From Trichoplax sp. H2 (Eukaryota > Placozoa > Uniplacotomia > Trichoplacea): a stretch of DNA of 64,000 bases. Under the pieces are notes generated by a model that was not told the DNA's origin, did not search any database, and worked only from the letters and a program-made list of their open reading frames with translations. Both the position numbers and the translations under genes were made by a program. Location: positions 248,001 to 312,000 of the forward strand of contig NOWV01000089.1 in the NCBI GenBank assembly GCA_003344405.1, read 5' to 3'. This document shows, piece after piece, positions 25,058-36,000 of the stretch. Each line of letters begins with the position of its first letter. Within the stretch, counting starts at the first letter, position 1.

Positions 25058-26511
25058 GACAGCTAAAGAACAAATTGTAATTATATACTATTCAAATCAT
25101 CTTGTTAAATCTTTTGTATAGAAATTCCTAATAATAATAAGAAGTACAGGTAAATCGATTTACAAGATAGAATTATTATTTTGAAGAATTTATCTTTACA
25201 ATTCACTTATTAGTATTATCCGTAGCTTACGATTTCGACTCCTGAGCTAATTACAGTGATTGCATCCGGAGAAACCTGCCCGGCGGTACACTATTGTAGT
25301 GATGCAACCATATTTGACTATAAGGATGGCTATATTTGATATAGTTAGGTTACTCTGAATAGATACAGTATTATCGAGAAGCTAATATTAGATGATTGCT
25401 AACTACTATATTAGAAATTGTCGATGACTAATTATAGCACAAGATTTATGTGGCTAGAAACATTGTGATTGTTAAGATGCCCTTAAGGGGCTAGACGTTA
25501 ACCTTAATAGAAGAGTAGTGACATCTGAAGTAGAATGATTTAGATTGTAGAAGGTCGTGATGTACTATTTGAGAAAAGTGCTCCGTTTGATGACTCATTT
25601 CTGATTGTAGATTAATGAAGTTATCATAAATGGATTTAATGAAATGTACAGTATATAAGAACTGCAGAGATGAGTTCACGGGGGAAAAGAGACTGCACTT
25701 CACTTTGAGCTCGGAATACTTCAAATTTTAGACTAGATTCTTGTAATAATTAATTATTGCTCTACTATTCCTAAAGCCTTTTAGAAAATATCATTTGACT
25801 AAGATAGTTATTGTGAAACACTTTTATTATAACTATATAATTATAATTAATAGGAGATTGGGCTTGCTATCCAACATACAGTATTGCACGTGCAAGCGGC
25901 AATAGCAAAGGCGATGATCTATGTAAGCCTGCTATTCGGAACACAAGGATTTGTGTAAAAGTTATTTTTCAATTACGATAGCCAATTAGATTTATTGCTC
26001 AGAATTATAAGGGCCCGAAATTGGTTCTCATTCGCTTACTACTGTATCACATCGGCCAATATGCGAGCCCACTCAAAGTTTGTATATTAGAGCTTATTAC
26101 TAGTACAAGCTCGATTAGCTATTTATCCCTGATAGTAGAACAATATTTACTAGCAGCCGGTATCATCTGATGATTGAATCAATATTATCATTATCATTTG
26201 GGTTTGACTATCGAGAATAATTTTACTGGTGATTTAAAGCCTAATCTCTTCAGCTAGGTTCGGATATGCAAGTACAAAATACGCATGTGTGCCAGTAGAC
26301 ATCATCCGAGCGTTGCCAATTCGTCATACACAAAATCAAGACGTAACACAATGGATAATTGGGATTTGCCGTAAATGATATAATAATGATTTTAATTCAC
26401 AATCATAAAATAGATGTTTGTCGATCATATCGATATAAGGAAGATTCCATTGTTATGCATGAGTTTCATTAAATGGAACTCGTGCCTCAGGTAAGTACAG
26501 TATACGGGTAT
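25058..26511. other. Intergenic, no gene recognised
   Basis: No exon chain was found. A perfect donor CAG|GTAAGT after MELVPQ on the plus strand near 26473-26490 is noted but stands alone, and the next plus-strand sequence is antisense to the RRM gene. Confidence 0.4.
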
Positions 26512-29500
26512 CTAACTATTAAGAACTTTACGCGAATGAGCAGGCTCAGCAATCGCTAATTGTAACGGTAGTCCACCAACTTCCTATATAAATATCAAAT
26601 TGAATATACTGCATCAATTCACAAAGTCATAACTCATCCAGTATTACTATTGTTTGTAACTACAACTGAAATACGAGAATTCGTAGAATTATTTTAAGTA
26701 AGTACTTCTCCATTTAATTCGTTCATTGCTTTCAAAGCACTTTCCGCGTTGTCATACTGAACAAATGCACTACCCTAGAACGAAATGTAGTATAACATGT
26801 CATCAGCATCCTGTCCTTCGCTATTGATTAATAGTACATAAGGAATGAATGATAAGAGCAGTACAGCGGCTCGGGGATATTGCTAGATTAACAACATTAT
26901 CGTCGTTACTATGAGCGATACTTACGGTTGCTCTGCCCTGCTTTTTTTCATTAGCTTTGACTTTCGCGGAACCATATTTGGCGAATATTAACATTAATGT
27001 AGCCATGTTGACATTGACACTGTAACGTACATACAACCTACGATTATCAGGTTCATAATACATTCCAAAAACACCGATATGACCAGTCACTCCGGTATTT
27101 CGTAGTTCCTTGCATACCAGCTTTAACTGTAAATAAAGTTTAAATGTATCTTTAAAAATATTTCGTATTTGACACGCTTCAATCGTAATAATTGTTACTG
27201 TACTTTTGCCTTTACTTGCTGCTTTGTTAGCCAAACTAAGCTATTACTAGCTTTCTTTAACCTATAATAGTTACATCAACCTTATTATTCAGTAGCTATT
27301 TCACGTTTTACAATAGGCTCAGCAATATAATAAAAATATCACAGTTTGAACTGGAGCGAAGTTCTAACCTTTCAATAAGATCAGCAGAATTGATTGATGA
27401 CGACTTCAACGTAATCTTTTAGAATAATTATCGACAAGTCAGCACTTTTACATATTTTGTATATTTATAAAACGGAAATTTAGCAAGACGTTATTATCAT
27501 ACTAGCCCAAAATGTAGCTGGTTTAAAGTAGTGGAAAGCGATAACAGTATACCTAATTATTCCAATTTGTATTGATTATCAATATAAATTTACATGCTTA
27601 TCTCAAATCATAACTGAAAGAGAAGTATACAGTAATTGTTACTAAAGGTGATTCTTGCAAGAAATATTTGAAATTAAACAGTGATTCTTACTTGTGTATT
27701 CGGTTTGCTTTTAGGATCATTTGAGCAATTGACCACATCCCATCTACTACGCTTTCTGAAAATAAGTTTATTTGAAGCGAGTTAAAATGTTAAATGCTAC
27801 TGATGAGCTGATCAATTGATTAATACCATGATTACCTTTTCGGTTTATCTGCTGCATTATATATTAGATCAGTATTAGATTCTTGAATGCTAACGGTATC
27901 TAAATCAATGTCACCTGTCTTTGCTTTTGTTACTGGCTGCTGATCAAGAAAACTTTTTCCCCAGCCTAACTGCATATTTCGTCCAAACAATTCGAAATCT
28001 TGCATACTACAACATTAATTACAAAAATCAAAGGTAAGTCTTAAGAGTTAATAATTCGTAAGAAATCATTCCATGTTATAGTTATCATAGGTCATAATAA
28101 AATAGCAGTAGAATTGTTGAAGGTACCAAATCATTGCTTCTTCGGCTGATCTTCTGTTAGTAAATATAACAAATCCGAATCCTCTAGGTAACTTAGTAGA
28201 GGGATTCCGAATAATATTTACCTATTTAAATAGATTGAAGTATAAAAAAAGCGAAAATTTAAATAATTTTAACGGTGTGAGAGAGAAAAACCTTAGGTGT
28301 ACTAAGCTATTACCGTTATAGCAGCGTTCTTGGAATCAAAAGGTTTAAAAGCTTCCCATAAAATATCTTTGGTAACTTGCACGGATAAATTTCTGACGAA
28401 AATGTTGCAGTTTCCAGGTGATGACTGAATAGTGTGCCAAAGAGCAACATCGCGTTCGGATGAAAGGTATTGATAATCATGAACACTATAACTTTCACCA
28501 GCTTCATAAATCTATATTTTAGAATTGCAAGTCACAACAATGTATGTGTAGTCATTTAAACATCTATACCCTCGATTTTGCACACTTAAAATGATATTTA
28601 TTATTAGATTGGCTTGCAATGACTAGTAAATTAATAGCACTGCATTGTTCTTTCCTTGCTGGTAAATGTTCAAAAAGTATAAAATGTAACATGTAATATA
28701 ATAACTAAGTTTTTTATCAGCTATTAGCTTTTCGGCCGTTACTTACGATGACTTGCATTTAAAGTAATTGACTTCAATAATTTTTTTCTGACAACATTCA
28801 TAACAAATTGAATTGCAATGACACAGAAAGTTAGATTGGTACTTTACATTAGGATCTGCTAAGGTAATCATCGGTATCTGAGGCGGCAGAAATGGTTCTT
28901 GCTTCGGCAATGAAAATATGTATTGCTCCATTTGTTTTACTGAGCGTTCTTGATCTGCATCGGATAGCCCTAGAAATTAACATGGAAATTTGTAATATAT
29001 TACAAAATAAATTGGACATAAATCGATCTCAAGAAAGATTTTTATTCGATTTTAAATGTATTGGAAAAAATTCGGATTTTACGTCATTCTATTACTTTTA
29101 TTTGTGCTATTTCTTCTGTAGTAAGACTCAAGCTATGAGGAGAATCTGTTCTTAGCAATTTACAGCATAAAGGGTTACTGAATAATAGTAATTACGGTAA
29201 TATCTCTATACTGTAAACCGTTCGGGCTTCCTATATTTACTATGGACAAATAATCAATCACCATCTAGCATTCTTAAATATTAAAAGCAAGTACAATCAT
29301 TTGCTAGATCTAGAGATGTGTATGACTTCTTCAGATACTACGTTTTGGTACGCGAAACGACTCTATTACATAATGATTGCATTACTTGTTGATTTTTGAA
29401 TGTCGTTACGCCTGTAGAGGATAACGGGAGCCTTAATCGATTCTAGGCTACGTTTCATCTGAGGTGTAATCCTTTCTGACGGCGATCTGGCATTGATTGG

Positions 29501-30127
29501 ACATTGAGATGTTCCCATTGTTTCTGCAAATTGTATGACGAAAAATCACGGTATCCCATAGAATAAATATACGAGTCAATTTTAAGTTTCTGGCAATGAC
29601 TGTATGCTAATTCAACATTTAGTTACATGTCACACAACAGCAGGCTTGAACAAGTTGTCACATCTACCGTATGTATTCTTTACCTGAGGTTATGCTTTTA
29701 TCAGAAATTGGTTTATCCTCTTTTGCCGTCATTGCCTCTGTGATAGATAAAGGTAACCTTGCAGCTTTGTTTGAACTTTGATTTACACCTTTTGAAATGA
29801 TCAAGGAAACTATTCGTTAACTTTGGTATTTTGTTATCAATGTCGCTTAGGGTAGATTGTATTACTTAAGGCTATATTCGCCGCTATAATGACATTTTTT
29901 GATATTCATTGATACCGTACAAGTTGTAAGTTTTGTACTAGCTGCGAGAAATATCCTACAGGCATTTCGATCTTCTATAGTAGGTAACTTGCAAACGAAC
30001 AACTGATGACTAACTTTATTCCTAAAATAATCTTTAATTTACCGATAAAGCATCTTGAAGCCAAACGAATATATTCATTAGCTGTGTTATAGAGTTGATC
30101 GATGTCTTGCAAAGGCAAAGAATGCAT
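26512..30127 (-). CDS. Two-RRM RNA-binding protein with a cysteine-rich segment
   Basis: Twelve exons (30127-30043, 29788-29684, 28969-28747, 28485-28314, 28221-28127, 28006-27836, 27755-27692, 27415-27369, 27261-27216, 27126-26926, 26774-26706, 26583-26512) give 449 residues. The two RRMs should bind RNA in the nucleus. Seen: cysteine cluster FLCHCNSICYECC near 112-123 with another Cys at 135; RRM1 at about 165-250 with RNP2 IFVRNL and RNP1 RGFGFVIF; basic KRKRSRWDV at about 281-290, like words in spliceosomal proteins; C-terminal RRM2 at about 365-440 with RLYVRY, GSAFVQYD and closing strand LPLQLAIAEP. The last exon completes RRM2, so the weak GTACTT donor before it is probably real; reading through would end the protein early. 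The 28485 border is chosen by phase and is least certain. I cannot name an orthologue. Further 5' exons are possible. Confidence 0.82.
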
Positions 30128-32089
30128 GATGTTTCTTTTACTCTATCCAATGCTAGATGTCCATTTTCGAGCACAGCATAGCCAGCATCTCAGCGTAAAC
30201 AGTAAGTCTATCAGGAGCCGACTTGGAAGGAAAATTGAATTGAATTGAATTTATATGTGAAGTGAGATGAGGATCTGTCCGGTTCTCTTGTTTGAAGTTA
30301 AACAACTTCATCCTGTACTGTACCGTAATGAGGATACAGTACTGTACATATGTACAGTACAGTACTGTACTGTAGATGTTATGTTTATACCATAATCAAG
30401 AAACAGTTACACTGCAATGTATCGTACAGTACTGGACGGACGGCTTTCGGATCAATGTTGTGATTGTTGTCTATTGACAGAAAAGTGAAGTTAAAATCGC
30501 CATGGCTTGTATTCCGATTTTTGGCATATTTTGTCTTATAAATAGTTCACTGTTTTACGTTAATGCGTGGCATTAGAGAATCCTGTGAGCATATTCATCA
30601 CAAATGGACTTTAAGTGATAATATTGCAGCAATTCGATGAAGTTATGCGATATGTACACTGTAATTCTAGCACCAAGTAGTGCGTATGTTACGTAACATA
30701 TACAATACTGTGACAGTAAAAAAGTTGGCGAAAGTTCGCTATCTGTAGGACAGCACTGAAGCTTAAGCAATCCTTCATGTCATGATACAATTTACGGGTA
30801 GATGGCTTTAGCCAAGTAATACTAGCTAAGAACAACTAAAGCAGAGGGAGAGTTTAATGCTTTCAAATGGTTACGGTGATTGATTTGCTGAGCTTATTTA
30901 TTCGTGACTGCGTCATTAAACGAAGCTAGCTTTCGTAACATTATTGCAAAGTAGAGTCCACTAGTACTGGTAGTACAGTATATTGAACCGTATTATGGTG
31001 ACTGAGATAGTCATAGAAAAGACATAGTATGTGTATACAGCTACATTAGAGAATAATTAATGAATTATAAAGAGAGAGATAGAAACGCTTCATGATCACC
31101 ACGAGTAATGATAGCTGACGATTAATGGAGAAGAGTTAGTGTTTATTTACAATATACCCTTTTAAGACTACAAGAATTTACTGTAAGGTAGCATTGCATG
31201 GTAATATACGATCAACTTGAACAGGACATTTAATTAATAATAATAACGTAGTTATTTATTTATGATTGCTTAACTAACCGCTAACTCCCGTCTACCCTGC
31301 CATACTTGTGTTGCTGTAATATTCGGGGCATGGTTAAGCGATTTGTGGGTAATTAAATTAACAGTAAATAACAATTTTTCATACACAAGAATTGCCAGAA
31401 AAGTCTTTCCATTTCCAACTATGCTCCATTACAGTACACCGACAGTACACATACAGAATACTGTAGTGTTTACCCGTATTTTATTTACATTTTAGAAGCT
31501 GTAAAGGAAAAATCCATCCTTGTACACTGTAGAAAGGGTGAAAAGAGCTTCATATTTAGAGCGCTAATGATAATTATAGCATCACTCTGCATTATCAGCT
31601 CTTTAGCAGATACATGATAATCATGAGCAGATGGCTTAAAGTTGAAGTCATTGGCTCATTGCATCGATGTCTGCTCATAGCTAAGCTCGGGTTCTAGTGG
31701 TTCGTAGCATAAGAATTTGTTTCAATTCCATTAAAAACGGATTACAGTCCACTCAGCCAGAGCCGCCAGGAATTTGCAACAGAATAAAATACATTCCAGG
31801 GATGTGAATAGCTAATAATTAACTCATGCTCTAGGCTTAATTCGCCTTGTTTACCTTACTTTGTTGCCGTTAGCATTTACGCGTACAGTCACGTCAATGT
31901 TTATTATTATTAACCACAGTAGCAGGTGCTCATCTGAATGATACCCCGTTCCAGAGACTTACTGTATTACAGTGTCAATAAATTCAATTCAATGGATGTA
32001 CAGTATTGTTATATGCTGACTTTCGTCCCCAATCACGATGATTCTTTCTCGGATAATTGATTAAGCTGGGTAAAATTGTTGAATTCATC
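30128..32089. other. Intergenic, no gene recognised
   Basis: Holds a TACTG/CAGTA cluster near 30320-30376 and scattered copies elsewhere. On the plus strand a short ORF MACIPIFGIFCLINSSLFYV near 30500 resembles a signal peptide but no second exon was found. Confidence 0.4.
30339..30360. repeat. 22-bp perfect palindrome in a TACTG/CAGTA cluster
   Basis: The arm GTACTGTACAT is followed directly by its reverse complement. More GTAC/CAGTAC words continue on both sides (about 30320-30376). Same motif family as at 17855-17912. Confidence 0.7.
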
Positions 32090-33494
32090 CTAATCGCTAT
32101 CGATCACTTCTACCTGCAAAAGGATATCACTTCCTTGGGTCATACTGCCAGCATTTGCATGGCGAGCAAGTGTTGATTTGGTAGTGTCTTGTCAATGCGC
32201 AATCCCACATTGGGGATGAAGACAGCCTATGGAAAAAGTTCATTTAACATTGCTGCAATGAAGTACCGGCTCGGGTGATATGAAATTTAATACAAATAAG
32301 TACATGCAACACATACATAGAGCATAATAGTACACATTAACTATTGCAAATGGACAGCATAAGCATACCCCAGCAAAACAAGCGAGGACATTGTACCCGA
32401 AAAGTACGCAAGTTGCAGACTTCTCTGCATAAATGACTAGAAAGAAAACTTTTCTAATATTCCATGCTTGTAGCAAAGCCGCATGTCACACCAGCATACA
32501 GAGTACACATCTTTCGCTCGTTATAAGTACTGGACGACATTGCTACAATGGATTCCAGTTATTAATTAGTGAGGCAATTAGTGTCATGGTGTTATTTGAT
32601 TTTTTTTACTCGATTTTGCTAGTAGTTCCTGCCATGTTTGCTTGGTTGACAAGCATGTTACAGGGGCAGACATGGGCGTAGCTGAACGAACATAGTACAC
32701 TATAGCTGTACCAGCATCCAAAGCACACTACTGTCATATAGTACAGTTCCACATTTTCCCACTGCATAGACTCCCCTAAAAAGGCTCTCTAGGCCACACT
32801 ATGGTACAAAAGTCGTCAACATCGTGGCCAGTGGGGAATGCCGCAGGCGTTGCGGCTGATTTGAGGGTTGCTGTTGCGATGTGATCGACTATTTTCCTCA
32901 GTAGACCCGATGGTATACTGTGGCCACTAGGCACTGTAGAAAATTGAAAGTTTGACTAGTCCATCAATTCTCCAGTTTACTACTGTACAGTATGCCATTT
33001 CCCTCTTTACTGTACACTGTAGACTCTAGACACTTACTGGCAACGTTCAGGACAGTTGTATTAGAGTCAAAAATGAACTCAACAGTCAATATAAACAAAA
33101 CTAATTACATTGTGGCCGGTGGGGAATGCAGCAGGCGTTGCGGCTGATTTGAGGGTTGCTGTTGCGATGTAGTCGACTATTTTCCTCAGTAGTCCCGGTG
33201 GTATATTGTGGCCACTAGGCACTGTAGAAAATTGAAAGTTTGACTAGTCCATCAATTCTCCAGTTTACTACTGTATGCCATTTCCCTCTATACTGTACAC
33301 TGTAGACACTTACTGGCGACAGGACAGTTGTATCAGAGTCAAAAATGAACTCAAACAGTCAATATAAACAAAACTAATTACATCGTGGCCAGTAGGGAAT
33401 GCAGCAGGCGTTGTGGCTGATTTGAGGGTTGCTGTTGCGATGTAGTCGACTATTTTCCTCAGTAGTCCCGGTGGTATACTGTGGCCACTAGGCA
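32090..33494 (-). CDS. Candidate gene with a tandemly triplicated 113-nt exon
   Basis: Three copies of one exon (33494-33382, 33221-33109, 32933-32821) each follow the acceptor TTTTCTACAG, read PSGHSIPPGLLRKIVDYIAT-like peptides of 37 full codons, and end before GTAATT (copies 2 and 3) or GTTGAC (copy 1). Each starts in phase 1 and ends in phase 0, so copies cannot be spliced to one another in frame. A downstream exon starting at 32226 after CCATAG continues in phase 0 as AVFIPNVGLRIDK. That frame stops at 32140, while the frame one base away reads on as TLARHANAGSMTQGSDILLQ to a stop at 32090, suggesting a one-base break. Upstream exons were not found. No family is recognised. It may be a real gene with alternative exons or a decayed one. 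Confidence 0.4.
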
Positions 33495-33680
33495 CTGTAG
33501 AAAATTGAAAATTTGACTAGTCCATCAATTATCCATTTTACTACTGCACACCATTTCCCTCTATATTGTACACTAGACCTGAGTGTACACTGTAGACTAG
33601 AGACGCTTACTGGCGACGTTCAGTATAGTTGTATCAGAGTCAAAAATAAACTCAACAGTCAATAAAAACAAAACTAATTT
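32821..33680. repeat. Three tandem copies of a 273-288-bp unit
   Basis: Units start at 32821, 33109 and 33382. Copies differ by scattered substitutions. All indels fall in the part outside the 113-nt open segment, where 4- to 20-bp gains and losses of TGTACACTGTAGA-like words occur. Each unit contains TGGCCA near both ends of the open segment. Confidence 0.95.
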
Positions 33681-34539
33681 CCCATGCGCTAAAGTAAAGT
33701 TGATTTGCTAAAATCATCACAGAAGTAAGAAAAAACAAGGAGCAATTGTAGACCGTTTACGGCAGCTCTAGTCAAGGTTACAACCTTACTTTGCACTATT
33801 AAACATCAAGATGAGCGGTGTAGCGATGGAATAAGTCAATAGTAGTGCGTCAACAACAACGCTTCAGAATGAACCTGAATGACTATCGCATTGTTGAGGA
33901 TTGACAACATGGACTAATAAAACAGCATTTGATGTCGTTGTACAAGATTGAAAAATGTCCTACAATGATCATTGGTTTGGGTATGAATCAATATAGGCAA
34001 CTTTCTAGCAATTCATCTTCATAGAGAAGCTTTCCTATGATAACAAATGCCTACTGTCCATGAATGATTTGCATGTAAGAATCTACATGGTAGATGACTG
34101 CCAGAGAGAGGACGTGGCTGATAGTTTTAATCTATCTGGTAAAATCGGACTTATCTAAGAATCAGCTTGTGGACAATAATGAAAAAAAAACACTTTCAAC
34201 AGTTTCATCCATTCTTGAATCGTCCTTATCACTCTACTGTCTTGCTTTGCCTTCTTTCCAACGAGATTGTTGCAGAGGTCTGCAGAGGCGGTCGGCATTT
34301 CCCCGCTGATCCAAATGCACTTGGCGATCAAAACATGGGTATACCATCACCTAACCCGATGGTTACACGGGTTATCAGCGGTAGAGTAGGATGGGTTAAT
34401 CTTTGTTACTAGTTTACCCTAGGCCCTTCATTTTCTCTGCATTCACAACGTTCAATTTTTGATTTATTTTTAATTTCAATTTTTGTTTATTTATTTTACG
34501 TTTCAGTAACACCGTCTACAAGTTAATAGACTTTACAGT
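33681..34539. other. Intergenic, no gene recognised
   Basis: A locally GC-richer patch at about 34250-34410 is open on the plus strand (contains GGRHFPADPNALGDQNMGIP) but has no supported splice partners and no recognised domain. It could be a coding fragment. Confidence 0.3.
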
Positions 34540-36000
34540 ACTTGATATAGGCCGTAAATTAATACTTACGTGTATCAGTTACCCCTGTATGTAGAACATC
34601 TATCAATGCAATTCGCTTTTTGCATTAGCAGCGATATACAATTTGAACTACAATCATACACAGTAATGGATGGGATACAGAATCACACACGCGATTTTTT
34701 TTTTTGAACTGTATAACTGCTTATAGTAAATTGATACGGTAACATGGTAACAGCGAAAGAGAACTTAAACTTCAAATGAAACATCTCAATCGATAGGATA
34801 CAAAATCACACACGCAACTAATCACACAACTTAACTACAATCAAACGTGGCAATGGATAAGCCAAAAAAATTCACGTAGGCAATTTTCAACCAGTATAAC
34901 TACTTATAACAATTTTATACTGTAAACTATTAGCAGCGATGTACCACTGGAAGAATAAACGCACATGGCAGTGGATATGATACAAATCACATATGTAATT
35001 TTTAACTGTTTAATTACTTCTAGCAATTTTACACCGTAAAAATATTAGCAATATTATCAGTGATATAGAACTTGAACTACAATCACAGATGGCAATGATA
35101 TGAAATCATATACGTCATTTTTAAACTGTATTACTACATATCGCAATTAAGTAACGTTAAAAAAATAGTAACGATATATAACTCGAACTACAGTCGCGCA
35201 CCTTAATCGATGTGATTCAAAATAATATAGACCACGTTTTCACTGTTCTGTATCACTGCTTAATGCAATTCGATACCGTAAAATGTTAGTAATGATATAC
35301 AACTCGAACTACAATCACATACCTCAACCGATATGGTACTAAATCACATAGATCATTTTTGAACTGTGCTGTACAACAACTTATAGCAATTTTATACCGT
35401 AAAATATTAGTAATGATATACTACTCGAACTACAATCACATACCTCAATTATAGTGGAAATTCCAATGATAGAAATGATACGGAGACTTAAACGGCAATG
35501 CTTATTCTTACTTTTATGGATTTCAACATGAGAGTTTGTTAGTTTTTCGAAAACCAAACACTCAACAGATATGCGAACCCTTTTCTATCCATAGTACACA
35601 AATCTTATCTAGTGTATTGTACTTTTTCTATAAATGGCGAGTTATTTACAGAACTATAGCAGAGCTATCTGAGAATATTTGTCCTAATTGTGTCATTAAA
35701 TTTATTGCAATACATATATATAATACGAGACTATGCCAAGAGCCATACTAGAGCAGATGATGTTTAATCTACTTTAACTAATTCATGATATCAATCGATA
35801 TGATATAGAATCACAAACGCTATAATTTAAAATTAAATACATACATCAATTTAATACCGTAAATAGTATTAGCAAATTGGACTACAATCTCATGTGACAG
35901 TAAATATGGTACAAAATCACACGCACAACTGTTCACTATATAACTAATTTTAGTAACTTTCTACTGTAAAATATCGCGACATCATCGTTAAGAGTAGTAA
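34540..36000. repeat. Degenerate satellite-like array, about 110-125-bp unit
   Basis: The block TCGAACTACAATCACA recurs near 34645, 35074, 35185, 35306 and 35427, with weaker copies near 34833, 34940 and again at 35780-36000. Between markers come ordered words: GATATGGTACAAAATCACA-like, TTTTTGAACTGTATAACT-like and TTTATACCGTAAAATATTAG-like. Adjacent copies at 35185-35427 are the most alike, suggesting the newest growth there. No conserved open frame. Confidence 0.75.

Noticed and set aside
27126-27234. Open frame MANKAASKGKSTVTI upstream of the RRM2 exon
   Set aside because: It is intron sequence read through between two phase-matched exons (27261-27216 and 27126-26926), not a separate start.
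29890-30020. Open minus-strand stretch SHQLFVCKLPTIEDRNAC between the first two RRM-gene exons
   Set aside because: The intron to the previous exon would be only about 20-30 nt and the phases disagree, so it is probably chance.
32821-33680. Reading the 273-288-bp repeat as a MITE or insertion sequence
   Set aside because: No terminal inverted repeats beyond a TGGCCA word and no target-site duplication; the conserved part fits an exon better.
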